A DNA stretch of 64,000 bases from Prochlorococcus sp. AG-363-C02 (GCA_003278345.1 QCFH01000002.1:1-64000), one strand, 5' to 3'; positions 28,977 through 39,049 are shown, counted from the stretch's first letter. The notes: generated from the letters alone by a model not told the origin. Program-made: numbers and translations.

Positions 28977-30041
28977 ATGCAGACCTACGGAAACCCAAAT
29001 GTCACTTATGACTTTTGGGCTGGTAATTCTTCGGTTACCAATCGCTCTGGTCGATTTATTGCCTCACATGCTGCGCATACAGGAATGATCGCTTTTGGGG
29101 CAGGTTCAAATACTCTTTTTGAACTTTCTCGTTTTGACCCTTCTCTACCAATGGGAGACCAAGGTCTTATATTCCTGCCGCACTTGGCCTCAGTAGGTAT
29201 TGGCTTCGATGAAGCTGGAGTATGGACAGGTGCAGGTGTAGTAACTATTGCAATTGTCCATTTAATCCTTTCAATGGTTTATGGAGCAGGGGGCTTAATG
29301 CATGCAATATATTTCCCTGACGACATGCAAAAGAGTAACGTTGCTCAGGCAAGAAAATTCAAATTGGAATGGGATAACCCAGATAATCAAACTTTTATTC
29401 TTGGTCATCATCTAATTTTATTTGGACTTGCTTGCGCTTGGTTTGTTGAATGGGCAAGAATTCATGGAATATATGACCCTGCTCTTGGCGCAGTTAGACA
29501 GGTTAATTACAATCTTGACTTGTCAATGATATGGGAAAGACAGGTTAATTTCTTAAATATTGATAGTCTCGAAGATGTAATGGGTGGGCATGCCTTCTTG
29601 GCATTTGTTGAAATTACCGGCGGATGCTTCCATGCAATAGCTGGCTCTACAAAATGGGAAGACAAACGTCTAGGTGAATACGACAGATTAAAAGGTGCTG
29701 GACTACTTTCAGCTGAGGCAATACTTTCCTTCAGTCTTGCTGGAATTGGTTGGATGGCTATAGTTGCTGCTTTCTGGGTTTCACAAAATACAACAGTTTA
29801 CCCAGTAGAGTTTTATGGTGAACCTTTAAATAGAGCTTTCGTTGTTGCTCCAGCATTTGTAGATTCTATTGACTACAGCAATGGGATTGCACCTTTAGGA
29901 CATTCAGGAAGGTGTTGGACAGCCAATTTCCATTATATAGCTGGCTTTTTTGCCTTACAAGGTCATCTTTGGCATGCACTCCGTGCTATGGGTTATAACT
30001 TCAAAGATTTAGCTGCAAAGTTAACACCAAGTTCAACATAA
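28977..30041 (+). CDS. pcb: divinyl chlorophyll a/b-binding light-harvesting protein (Pcb/IsiA family)
   Basis: 'MQTYGNPNVTYDFWAGNSSVTNRSGRFIASHAAHTGMIAFGAGSNTLFELSRF'; six-TM CP43-like pattern. Confidence 0.93.
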   Translation: MQTYGNPNVTYDFWAGNSSVTNRSGRFIASHAAHTGMIAFGAGSNTLFELSRFDPSLPMGDQGLIFLPHLASVGIGFDEAGVWTGAGVVTIAIVHLILSMVYGAGGLMHAIYFPDDMQKSNVAQARKFKLEWDNPDNQTFILGHHLILFGLACAWFVEWARIHGIYDPALGAVRQVNYNLDLSMIWERQVNFLNIDSLEDVMGGHAFLAFVEITGGCFHAIAGSTKWEDKRLGEYDRLKGAGLLSAEAILSFSLAGIGWMAIVAAFWVSQNTTVYPVEFYGEPLNRAFVVAPAFVDSIDYSNGIAPLGHSGRCWTANFHYIAGFFALQGHLWHALRAMGYNFKDLAAKLTPSST

Positions 30042-30051
30042 ATATATAAAC

Positions 30052-30086
30052 AAAAAAACCTCGCTTAAAAAGCGAGGTTTTTTTTT
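30052..30086 (+). terminator. Rho-independent terminator downstream of pcb
   Basis: AAAAAAACCTCGCT-TAAAA-AGCGAGGTTTTTTTTT. Confidence 0.92.
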
Positions 30087-30334
30087 GCTTATAATTCATA
30101 TCATCTAATTTAAACCTAATAATAAAAATCCAAAGTTTAAACGCTAAATAAAAATCAATATTGTAGGTTATTGTTTCATTGATTTTTTATCATACTGAAA
30201 TTCATATAAACAAATTCTCCACTCAAGCATGCTATGAAAAACATAACAATCCTTTTAAAAGATTAATTTTTTATTATTTAATGATTTTTCTTAAATTTTG
30301 ATAGATTTACATTTAAGTAGAAAATATTGCTACC

Positions 30335-30520
30335 TCAAGTTTCTTCTCCCCATCTTCTTCCTATCTCAAACCCCCAAGACTTAGCTAATTTAACGACTTG
30401 ATCATGATTTTCACAAGAGGCTAACTCAGCTCTTCTGTTAGGTATTTCCTCCAATGAATCAAGCAATGCAACAAGGGCATTTACTTTACAAGTAAACCTA
30501 TCCAAGTCGTCATAGGACAT
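30335..30520 (-). CDS. small Nif11-like domain protein
   Basis: 61 aa; 'LDSLEEIPNRRAELASCENHDQVVKLAKSWGFEIGRRWGE' resembles Nif11/NHLP leader-type domain. Confidence 0.5.
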   Translation of the reverse strand: MSYDDLDRFTCKVNALVALLDSLEEIPNRRAELASCENHDQVVKLAKSWGFEIGRRWGEET

Positions 30521-30654
30521 GATTTTTTACTCAGATTAAATACTTATAAAAAATTTTAACTCTGAGCTTCCAAAATATTAGATTCTTGTGGAATTTGCCA
30601 AAAATCAGCCTCACCATGGTAAGGTCTTCTTAAGATTTTCTTAATGTTTGTAAG

Positions 30655-30789
30655 ATGGAAATCCTCGCGAGCAAAAGAGCGGAAATTCTTTCTGTAAAAA
30701 AAGATAGAGTTAGATTAGCTAATGTGCTAAGGATAGCTATTGCTAAGTTGCAAAGAGCCCAAGGAAAAACCAATCTGATTAATGAATAA
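30655..30789 (+). CDS. possible small hypothetical protein (44 aa)
   Basis: MEILASKRAEILSVKKDRVRLANVLRIAIAKLQRAQGKTNLINE. Confidence 0.4.
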   Translation: MEILASKRAEILSVKKDRVRLANVLRIAIAKLQRAQGKTNLINE

Positions 30790-30792
30790 AAA

Positions 30793-30888
30793 ATGAATAT
30801 AGATTTTTCCAACCCACTTACTAGCTTTATAATATTTGGTTTTATTTCCTATTTCCTAGGATTTTCATTACGTGCAATTATAAAATGA
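30793..30888 (+). CDS. possible single-TM miniprotein (31 aa)
   Basis: MNIDFSNPLTSFIIFGFISYFLGFSLRAIIK, 3 nt after the previous small ORF. Confidence 0.35.
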   Translation: MNIDFSNPLTSFIIFGFISYFLGFSLRAIIK

Positions 30889-30910
30889 TTTTAACTAATT
30901 CTTGCAAAAA

Positions 30911-32734
30911 TTAGTACCTTTCATTTTTAAATTCATTCCAATCAGGCTCAAAGCCTTTTGATCTAAGTAAAGTCTCTTTCTTCTCAAGTGTTTTCAAGTC
31001 TAAACGCCATATTTTATATACTCCAAAAGTTCCTAATTCATTTTTATAAATAGATTTCCAATGTGGATAAGAACTTGTTTCCCTATCAATTACCAAAAGC
31101 AAAGTATTGTATTTTCTATTTGAAGTTTCTATTTTCTGTTTCCAATTCTCTCTTTTTTCTAAACGAATTCTATTAGATAAATTAACTAAACCAACTTCGT
31201 CATGAGACTCATATGTCACAAGTTGTTTAGTATAAAAATGAAGAGAAGGCTTGACTGCACCAACCATAGCTATAGGTTCATTATTCTTTTGAACCATTAA
31301 AAGCTTTTTGGATACTTCTCTAACAGGCTTATGGCGCAAATTATCAGCTAATTTCCATAAAGGTAACATAAAGAACATATGCATAAATATTAAAGGTATT
31401 TGAAGAAAAATAAGACTTCTTAAATTAAAATTAAATACAAAATAAAAGCTTATAGCCGCTATAGTTAATATAAAAAAAGCCGCTTTTATATTTAATTTGC
31501 TATTTAATAATTCTATTCCTAAAGAAGGCATTTCTGGGTCATTTATAGATAAAATCCATATATCAGGATTGGAAAGAGTTAATCCCAATAAAATCATTAA
31601 TATGGCTATAATTAAATATGAAAGAGAATGCTTACTTAGAGACCTTTTTTTATTAATTGACTCCAAGGCAATCATAATTGACGCTGCAGGAACTGCTGGT
31701 ATCCAGTAGCTTGGTAGTTTTGTGGCAGCAAAAGAAAATAATAAAAGGACAGAAAGCAGCCAGCTGCCGCAGAAATTTAACAATGATCTTTCTAATCTTT
31801 GTGAATAAGGTGTATTAAATGCAACAATAGAATCACCAAAATCTCTTAACGCCATAATAAGAAATGGAGTAAAAGGTAATGATGAAATTAATAATATTAG
31901 GATGAAAAACCACCATGGCTGAGAATGGTTATTAACTACAGAAGTTAATCTTTGAAAATTATGATAACCAAAGAAGCTATCCCAAAAAGGCTTACCCTCA
32001 ACAATTAGTTCTGCTATATACCAAGGCAAGCTAACAAATAAGCTTATAAGTAATCCTTTTATAGGTTTTGTTTTCCTAAAAAGCGTTAAATAGTCTCTTT
32101 GAATGAAGCCAAATATTGTAAATGTCATTATTGACAACACTAATGCAACTGGTCCTTTGGTAAGAACAGCTAAGCCTAATATCACCCATGGAAGCCAAAA
32201 GTTTTTAACAAGAGGTTTTTTATAATTTCTCCAATTAAGAATCAAGCTGATTCCTAATGTGGAGCATAGGAGAGCATCGCTAACTGCAATTCGGCTCCAA
32301 ATAACTACTAACGGAGAAAGCGCAAAAACTAAAGAGGTTATAACAGCAGTCCTTCTTGGCGAAAGATCATTTTTAACTGGGAATTTCATTAAAGTATCTC
32401 CCAGAACAATCATCATTAAAATGGTAGAGATTGCAGAAGGTAGACGCGCTGACCATGTTCCTAAAGGATCCCAATTCTCCTGTCCTGGTATTAAATAAAA
32501 AGTTCCCATTAACCAATAAATTAATGGGGGTTTGTCAAATCTAGTAAGCCCGTTAACTCTAGGTGTCAGCCAATTACCTGTATCACTCATTGCACGACTT
32601 GCTGCAGCAAAAAGGGGTGGAGTCTCATCAACCAAACCAGTTGAACCTAGTTGCCAAATGAAAAGAAAAATCCCAAGAAAAAGTATCAGGCAAATCCCCT
32701 TTTTATATTGATTATTAGAAATTGATATTTTCAA
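30911..32734 (-). CDS. ArnT/PMT-family membrane glycosyltransferase
   Basis: 'VDETPPLFAAASRAMSDTGNWLTPRVNGLTRFDKPPLIYWLMG'; multiple TM segments. Confidence 0.85.
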   Translation of the reverse strand: MKISISNNQYKKGICLILFLGIFLFIWQLGSTGLVDETPPLFAAASRAMSDTGNWLTPRVNGLTRFDKPPLIYWLMGTFYLIPGQENWDPLGTWSARLPSAISTILMMIVLGDTLMKFPVKNDLSPRRTAVITSLVFALSPLVVIWSRIAVSDALLCSTLGISLILNWRNYKKPLVKNFWLPWVILGLAVLTKGPVALVLSIMTFTIFGFIQRDYLTLFRKTKPIKGLLISLFVSLPWYIAELIVEGKPFWDSFFGYHNFQRLTSVVNNHSQPWWFFILILLISSLPFTPFLIMALRDFGDSIVAFNTPYSQRLERSLLNFCGSWLLSVLLLFSFAATKLPSYWIPAVPAASIMIALESINKKRSLSKHSLSYLIIAILMILLGLTLSNPDIWILSINDPEMPSLGIELLNSKLNIKAAFFILTIAAISFYFVFNFNLRSLIFLQIPLIFMHMFFMLPLWKLADNLRHKPVREVSKKLLMVQKNNEPIAMVGAVKPSLHFYTKQLVTYESHDEVGLVNLSNRIRLEKRENWKQKIETSNRKYNTLLLVIDRETSSYPHWKSIYKNELGTFGVYKIWRLDLKTLEKKETLLRSKGFEPDWNEFKNERY

Positions 32735-32767
32735 TTTATTTTAAAAATAATATAGTTTATTTTATTT

Positions 32768-33856
32768 TTAAGCATCTATTTCTTCAACAATCCAAGAACA
32801 AATTCTTTTCGCAAAAGATTTATAAGAAGCTTTCTGCATTGCCCAATCTCTACAATTCTGTCTATCTATTTTTTCTGTTTTCAAAACAGCCTCTTTTAAT
32901 CTTCCTATATCATCAGGAGGAACAAGCCAACCAGTCAAACCTGATTTGACAAGTTCACCAGGACCTCCTCGGTCATAGCTAATAACTGGAACACCACAAG
33001 CCATTGCTTCTATAACTACATTTCCATAGGCCTCATTCCATTTTGGAGTATTAACAAAGGCTCTACAGCAACCTAATTGTTTTTGAAATTCTTCTGTCTT
33101 TAGAAACCCTCTCCATTTTATTGTCCCATTTGGTACTAGTGATTCTATTTCAGAGGCATAGTTTTCATCTTCTATTACTCCCCACACATGTAATTCGTCT
33201 CCTAATAAAGCGGCAACTTTTGCCGCATCTTCCAATCCTTTTTCTTTTGCAACTCTTCCAGCCCAACCTAAAGGGCCCGTAGTGGATGATTGAAAAGAAT
33301 ACTTTTTTAAATCAAACCCATTCCCTAAAACAATTGGATCTTTCACTAATTCATAATCAGAAGCTTGACTAAAAGTATGAAAAGCCATTCGATAATGATG
33401 AGATTTAGATAATTTTTTAACTACATCGCCCATAACTCTTGAGACACATCCCATGCTAATTAAATGAAATAGCTTTGCTTCTACATAGGGCGTAACCCAT
33501 AAAGGAAGCCAGTCGTAAGACAAGTTCAATATGGCATCATAATTTTTACCTGCTGTTAAAGCGGTTTCTAATAATTTTGGAAGGACACCATCTATAGGGA
33601 TTGATATTGGAGAATCTAAATTTTGGTGTTGCCAACTTAATTGTTCCATTCCAGGAATTTTTATAACTTCTGCAGCTTCGCAATCAGATGGCAAGCATGA
33701 GCCTTCCGGAGCTACTAAAAGTACTTCATGGCCTATTTCCAAAAGCCCCTTAATTATTGAAACCAAAGTCAATTCAACTCCTCCTCCTTTCCCACTTCCC
33801 AATGAACCAATAGGAGTACTAATTAAAACAAATTTAAGAGGTCTAGATAGCATCAA
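32768..33856 (-). CDS. glycosyltransferase family 4
   Basis: 'GWAGRVAKEKGLEDAAKVAALLGDELHVWG', 'EAYGNVVIEAMACGVPVISYDRGGPGELVKSGLTGWLVPPDD'. Confidence 0.88.
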   Translation of the reverse strand: MMLSRPLKFVLISTPIGSLGSGKGGGVELTLVSIIKGLLEIGHEVLLVAPEGSCLPSDCEAAEVIKIPGMEQLSWQHQNLDSPISIPIDGVLPKLLETALTAGKNYDAILNLSYDWLPLWVTPYVEAKLFHLISMGCVSRVMGDVVKKLSKSHHYRMAFHTFSQASDYELVKDPIVLGNGFDLKKYSFQSSTTGPLGWAGRVAKEKGLEDAAKVAALLGDELHVWGVIEDENYASEIESLVPNGTIKWRGFLKTEEFQKQLGCCRAFVNTPKWNEAYGNVVIEAMACGVPVISYDRGGPGELVKSGLTGWLVPPDDIGRLKEAVLKTEKIDRQNCRDWAMQKASYKSFAKRICSWIVEEIDA

Positions 33857-34809
33857 GAAATTCTTTGAGGAGAATCATCTTTGATCGAATTTATAGGTTC
33901 CCACAATCTTGATCTCTGACTTACTAGAAATACAGACAATAAAACAAACAGAACACCACACCATTGCAATAACTCAAGTCTTTCACCCAACCAAACGCCT
34001 CCTGAGATCAAAGCAAAAACAGGGGTTAAAAACGTAAGTGTACTAAAGCTTGTAAGTTCTTTTCGGCTGGCAAACCAGAAAAACAGACCATAAGCCAATG
34101 CACTTCCAAGGAAAGTAGCATAAGCCATTAAAAGCCATTCCTCTCTGCCCCAATTAGGAATAAAAGATCCTCCATTAAGATTATGTAAAGCAGCTAATGG
34201 CAAGCTTCCAAGAACCATATGCCAGCCGGTAATAGAAACTGGATCACTTTCTTTACAAGTAAATCTTATTAATACCGTCCCTAAAGCCATTGCCATAGCA
34301 GCACCGAGCATCCAACCTTGTCCGCGACTAAATAAATCTAATTCAAATGCTTCCTGTCGCATTAAAAACCAATGGCCTAATACTTCTGGTGAAACTCCTA
34401 TGCAAATTATTCCTCCTAGGCCAATAATCAAACCAATCCAACCAATCGGATTAATCGGATCACCAAAAAGAGTTCTTGCAAGCAGAGCAACTAGTAAAGG
34501 TTGAGAATCAATAAAAACAGATCCCAAGCCTGCTCCAGTCTCAACCAATCCTTTAGTTAAACAAAACTGAAATAAAGTTCCATCAATAAACGTAAAAGCC
34601 AAAAACCACCAAAAATCAACTTTTGCAATTTTCAAAGGTCGTCTTAAAAACAGAACAGCCGTAAGAACAAAAATCCCAGCCGGGAAAAGTCTTAAAACGG
34701 CAACAAACTCAGCTCCCCCAGATTTCACCAAAGGAGCCATTGCAGCCATTGAAGACCCCCATAATGCAAAAGGCAAAATCATTAACAACCAATTCAACTT
34801 CTTAAACAT
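33853..34809 (-). CDS. EamA/DMT-family transporter (start moved to internal Met)
   Basis: 'MFKKLNWLLMILPFALWGSSMAAMAPLV'; about ten TM helices; the upstream 32 codons overlap divergent sppA. Confidence 0.85.
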   Translation of the reverse strand: MFKKLNWLLMILPFALWGSSMAAMAPLVKSGGAEFVAVLRLFPAGIFVLTAVLFLRRPLKIAKVDFWWFLAFTFIDGTLFQFCLTKGLVETGAGLGSVFIDSQPLLVALLARTLFGDPINPIGWIGLIIGLGGIICIGVSPEVLGHWFLMRQEAFELDLFSRGQGWMLGAAMAMALGTVLIRFTCKESDPVSITGWHMVLGSLPLAALHNLNGGSFIPNWGREEWLLMAYATFLGSALAYGLFFWFASRKELTSFSTLTFLTPVFALISGGVWLGERLELLQWCGVLFVLLSVFLVSQRSRLWEPINSIKDDSPQRIS

Positions 34810-34847
34810 GGCCACAGCTTGGAAGCTTCTTTTTAATATCCAAAGGA

Positions 34848-35672
34848 ATGCTTTTAAAAGAAATGATCTGGCCTTGGCGTCGAAAATCCAGAAAAAGGAT
34901 GGCAAGAATCATCATTGATGGTCCTATCAACGGTTCTACTAGGAAAGTTGTTCTCAAAGCCTTGAAACAAATAGAGGAAAGAGAATTCCCAGCCCTATTG
35001 CTTAGAATCGACAGTCCAGGGGGGACTGTGGGAGATAGCCAAGAAATACATGCTGCACTTCTTCGACTTAGAGAAAAGGGCTGCAATGTTGTAGCTAGCT
35101 TTGGCAACATATCAGCTTCTGGAGGAGTTTATGTAGGGGTGGCAGCCGAAAAAATTATTGCAAACCCTGGAACAATCACAGGATCCATTGGAGTAATTCT
35201 TCGTGGTAATAATCTATCGAAATTACTTGAGCGTATTGGAATTCGCTTTGAAACAGTTAAGAGTGGTCTTTTTAAGGATATCCTTTCTCCAGATAGGGCT
35301 TTAACAACTGAAGAAAGGTCACTACTTCAATCATTAATAGATAGTAGTTACGACCAATTCGTAAAAGCTGTTGCCACTGGAAGAAACCTTAGTGAAGAAA
35401 ATGTAAAGAGCTTTGCTGATGGAAGGGTTTTCACTGGCACACAAGCCAAAGAGCTTGGTTTAATAGATGAAGTTGGTGATGAAAATGATGCTCGACTACT
35501 AGCAGCTAAACTAGCTGATCTAGATGAAAAGCTCACTCCAATTACACTTGGAAAACCTAAGAGAAAGTTAATGGGTTTACTTCCTGGTGGAAGTGCTGTT
35601 TCAAAAATATTAGAAATTCTAAATATGGAACTTTCAACAAGTGGTCAAATCCTTTGGCTATTTAAGCCCTAA
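34848..35672 (+). CDS. sppA: signal peptide peptidase SppA (S49)
   Basis: 'ALLLRIDSPGGTVGDSQEIH', 'ISASGGVYVGVAAEKIIANPGTITGSIGV'; probable start at 34848 or at 34902 (MARIII). Confidence 0.92.
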   Translation: MLLKEMIWPWRRKSRKRMARIIIDGPINGSTRKVVLKALKQIEEREFPALLLRIDSPGGTVGDSQEIHAALLRLREKGCNVVASFGNISASGGVYVGVAAEKIIANPGTITGSIGVILRGNNLSKLLERIGIRFETVKSGLFKDILSPDRALTTEERSLLQSLIDSSYDQFVKAVATGRNLSEENVKSFADGRVFTGTQAKELGLIDEVGDENDARLLAAKLADLDEKLTPITLGKPKRKLMGLLPGGSAVSKILEILNMELSTSGQILWLFKP

Positions 35673-35694
35673 TAAATTTGAAAAAGCAATTCAA

Positions 35695-36057
35695 ATGAAC
35701 ATACAAGCTATAAGAGGGGCAACTACATGCTTGAACAACTCTTCTGAAGCTATTGAATTAGCAGTAGAAGAATTGATTAATGAATTAATCAAACGCAATG
35801 AGCTTAATTCTGATCAAGTTATTTCTGTAACTTTCTCAGTAACAAGCGACCTAAATGCTTGTTTCCCTGCTGCAATAGCAAGAAAACAAAGCGGCTGGGA
35901 GAGTGTTGCTTTACTTGATTGTCAGCAAATGTATGTAGAAGGAGATTTACCTTACTGCGTTAGGATTCTTGCATTAGCAAAGCTTTCGGATGATCAGTAT
36001 CCACAACATACTTATCTAAGGGAAGCAATCTCGCTTCGCCCTGATAGATCCTCATAG
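35695..36057 (+). CDS. aroH: chorismate mutase, AroH type
   Basis: 'MNIQAIRGATTCLNNSSEAIELAVEELI', 'SVTFSVTSDLNACFPAAIAR'. Confidence 0.92.
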   Translation: MNIQAIRGATTCLNNSSEAIELAVEELINELIKRNELNSDQVISVTFSVTSDLNACFPAAIARKQSGWESVALLDCQQMYVEGDLPYCVRILALAKLSDDQYPQHTYLREAISLRPDRSS

Positions 36058-36151
36058 CAATGAGGAGCATCATCCATCACATCCTAAAGCAGCACGAATA
36101 GTTAACGTTTAAACTATTTAAAAAAGCAAATTTTCCGCTAAATCTCCTGAC

Positions 36152-36736
36152 ATGTCTAATCATAGAGTCAAAGCAAAACTAGGAATTCTTACTAAGAAAT
36201 TATCAGCTTCTCTATTGATCATTAGTACATTTACAGGGATTGGAATCTTTGGAACCAGTCCATCTATAGCGAATACTGGGATTGATTTCATTTGGGATTC
36301 AAGCACTAATTTTAAAAAGCTAAGGTATCTACAAAGTTCAAATGAAAGAAATGACAGAGCAACTTATTACTTTTTCCTAAGAGCGAGAGATCGTAAAACA
36401 GACATGTTAAAAGTAACTATAAAAGTCCCAGAGTATTTTGATGCAGATATAAAAAGCAAGAAGCTAGTTTTCTGCAAAGTGAAAATTGGTGGATATACCT
36501 CTAGGACAAAGTGCATTGAGGATATTCCTTCCAAAATTGAGGTAAACAACACGCAAACTTCCATTGATATCTATCCAGAGAGTGTTATCCCAGTAAGTAG
36601 GGATACTTATGCATTAAAAATGAAAATAATAAATCCAAGGAAATCAGGCATGTTTCAGTTTCATGCCTATGCACAACCTCCAGGAGATGTCCCTATCTCT
36701 GGTTATGTTGGGTCTTGGAACATAGATATCAGGTAA
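36152..36736 (+). CDS. DUF2808-like secreted protein
   Basis: Signal peptide; 'YYFFLRARDRKTDMLKVTIKVPEYFDADI', 'VIPVSRDTYALKMKIINPRKSGMFQFHAYAQPPG'. Confidence 0.6.
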   Translation: MSNHRVKAKLGILTKKLSASLLIISTFTGIGIFGTSPSIANTGIDFIWDSSTNFKKLRYLQSSNERNDRATYYFFLRARDRKTDMLKVTIKVPEYFDADIKSKKLVFCKVKIGGYTSRTKCIEDIPSKIEVNNTQTSIDIYPESVIPVSRDTYALKMKIINPRKSGMFQFHAYAQPPGDVPISGYVGSWNIDIR

Positions 36737-36791
36737 CCTGATAAATTAAATAAATAGTAAATGAACCAACTTCTTATACAAAGGCTAAAAC

Positions 36792-36930
36792 AATGACTAA
36801 ACGTACTTTTGGGGGAACAAGCAGAAAAAGAAAAAGGGTTTCAGGCTTTAGGGTAAGGATGAGAACCCATACTGGGAGGAGTGTAATTAGAAGTCGAAGA
36901 AAAAAAGGGAGATCTCGCCTTGCTGTATAA
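36792..36930 (+). CDS. rpmH: 50S ribosomal protein L34, apparent +1 frameshift in this sequence
   Basis: [16 protein letters not shown] in one frame, then [29 protein letters not shown] in the next; ATG-to-TAA span is 139 nt. Confidence 0.85.
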
Positions 36931-36989
36931 GGTGAAATTTAGAGGAAAATTAAATTATTAGAAAAATAACGAAACACATAATAGTTAAA

Positions 36990-37379
36990 ATGGTACTTCC
37001 AAGAGAGATGAGAATAAAAGGATATAAATGTTTTGACTACATTCATAAATATTCAAGACGATATAAAGGAAATTCAATGGTGCTAAAGGTTGCAAGAGCT
37101 AATAACAATTTAATTAGTTCTAAGAAAAACAGCACTAAAGATTCTTTTTCTTGCCGATGCGCAATTTCAATAAGCAATAAGGTAAGCAAAAAAGCAGTTG
37201 AGCGGAATCGACTAAGAAGACTTATTCATAACCATCTTAGAATTAAGCTTTTCAAAGATCAGAGATTTTCTAACTATTGGACCCTAATAAGTCTAAATCA
37301 TAATTGCATTAAAAAAAATACAAGTGATCTATTAAATGAATGCGATAAGTTATTTCTAGATGCAGGTTTTTGTAAATGA
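36990..37379 (+). CDS. rnpA: ribonuclease P protein component
   Basis: 'MVLPREMRIKGYKCFDYIHKYSRRYKGNSMVLKVARA', 'CAISISNKVSKKAVERNRLRRLI'. Confidence 0.92.
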   Translation: MVLPREMRIKGYKCFDYIHKYSRRYKGNSMVLKVARANNNLISSKKNSTKDSFSCRCAISISNKVSKKAVERNRLRRLIHNHLRIKLFKDQRFSNYWTLISLNHNCIKKNTSDLLNECDKLFLDAGFCK

Positions 37380-37777
37380 TAAAATCCCTTGAAAAAACTT
37401 TTTATGAAGGAGCACCTGCAAAGGAAGACTTGATTTTAAATTTAATTGCAGGAGCTACATTAATAGGTTTACCCTTTACTGCTGGAGCTTTAATAAGGGC
37501 CTTATGGCTGCGTTTCAAAATTACCAACAGAAGGATTTCTGTTACTGGTGGTTGGCTTGGCAAGGAAAAATCGCAAGTTACATATAGTCAAATAAAAGAG
37601 GTTCGTTCCATCCCAAGAGGATTAGGCTCATATGGAGATATGGTCATAGTCTTAAAAGACGGGGCAAAGCTAGAAATGCGCTCCATTCCTAAATTCAGAG
37701 AAGTTGAGACCTTTATAAAAGAACAAATAAATGAAACATCCTCAAGAAATCCATCAATGAAGTCAGAAGGGTTCTGA
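37376..37777 (+). CDS. PH-domain membrane protein
   Basis: 'FKITNRRISVTGGWLGKEKSQVTYSQIKEVRSIPRGLGSYGDMVIVLKDG'. Confidence 0.8.
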   Translation: MIKSLEKTFYEGAPAKEDLILNLIAGATLIGLPFTAGALIRALWLRFKITNRRISVTGGWLGKEKSQVTYSQIKEVRSIPRGLGSYGDMVIVLKDGAKLEMRSIPKFREVETFIKEQINETSSRNPSMKSEGF

Positions 37778-37866
37778 ACTTCAATTAAATTCACCAAATA
37801 CTTCACAGACTTATTATCTTTACTAAGTACTGGCATGAGCCTTTTGTCCTTTCTTTTTGAGCCATC

Positions 37867-39003
37867 GTGATTGGGTACATCTCTGACAATCTACTCATCC
37901 CGATTCTGGATTTCTTTTATCGGTTAGTTCCTAGTTATGGATTAGCAATTGTTGCTCTAACAATTGTTATTAGGCTTGCACTATTCCCTCTAAGTGCAGG
38001 ATCAATAAGAAGTGCTAGGAGAATGAGAATAGCTCAGCCTGTAATGCAAAAGCGTCAGGCTGAAATCAAAAGTAGATATGCCAATAATCCACAAAAGCAA
38101 CAAGAAGAGCTGGGGAAGCTTATGGGGGAATTTGGCAGTCCTTTGGCTGGATGCCTCCCTCTATTAGTTCAAATGCCAATATTATTTGCATTGTTTGCGA
38201 CTTTAAGAGGATCACCTTTTGCAGATGTACCCTATCTTGTTAATTTAAAAATCCTTCCTCCTGAACAGATAGCAACAGTAGAACCAAAGCCTTTTACAAG
38301 CCCTAGGCATTCAATATTTATTTCAGAAAAAGATCATTTCCCTGTTGTCGCATCACTTCCCGGTGGCACAAAAATTGCTGCTGGCGATTCCGTTAATATT
38401 AACCTTGAGACTCTTTCTGGAGAAAAATACAACAATCTACTTGATAAATATGAGAATGGGAAAAAATTCACACCCACCTGGAAGCTTACTAAAGGATCAG
38501 ATTTAGCTAGTGTTTCTTCTGATGGAACTGTCACAGCCAAGTATCCAGGAGATGCCACAGTAGAAGGAAGGATTCCTGGTTTGGCTGCCAAAAGTGGATT
38601 CTTATTTATCAAAGCCCTAGGTCAAGTGGGGTTCTATGTAGATGGATCAATAAATTGGGATATTGCAATACTCGTTGGTGGGTTTGGACTAACACTTGTC
38701 ATTTCACAAGTTCTTTCAGGACAAGGTATGCCTCCAAATCCTCAACAGGCAACCGCTCAAAAAGTCACCCCTATAATGATTACTGGCATGTTTTTATTTT
38801 TCCCTCTGCCAGCAGGAGTTCTCTTGTATATGGTTATTGCAAATATATTTCAAGCATTTCAAACCTTTCTGTTAAGTAAAGAAGAGCTTCCTGAAAATCT
38901 TCAGAAAATACTTAATGATCAACTTAAAAACAAAGAAATACCTGCATCTTCAGCTATTATCGATTCTGAAAGACTGCCTTTTGAACCAAAGAGTAATAAA
39001 TAA
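37867..39003 (+). CDS. yidC: membrane protein insertase YidC/Oxa1 with Ig-like insertion
   Basis: '[48 protein letters not shown]', '[20 protein letters not shown]'; GTG start. Confidence 0.92.
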   Translation: MIGYISDNLLIPILDFFYRLVPSYGLAIVALTIVIRLALFPLSAGSIRSARRMRIAQPVMQKRQAEIKSRYANNPQKQQEELGKLMGEFGSPLAGCLPLLVQMPILFALFATLRGSPFADVPYLVNLKILPPEQIATVEPKPFTSPRHSIFISEKDHFPVVASLPGGTKIAAGDSVNINLETLSGEKYNNLLDKYENGKKFTPTWKLTKGSDLASVSSDGTVTAKYPGDATVEGRIPGLAAKSGFLFIKALGQVGFYVDGSINWDIAILVGGFGLTLVISQVLSGQGMPPNPQQATAQKVTPIMITGMFLFFPLPAGVLLYMVIANIFQAFQTFLLSKEELPENLQKILNDQLKNKEIPASSAIIDSERLPFEPKSNK

Positions 39004-39049
39004 TTATTTATAAGACTATTTTCATTTGTTTAATTCTTAATTTAAATGC

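Noticed and set aside
33853-34905. Overlap of EamA transporter ORF with divergent sppA
   Set aside because: An internal Met at 34809 gives a normal transporter start and removes the overlap; the extra 32 residues are translated sppA antisense.
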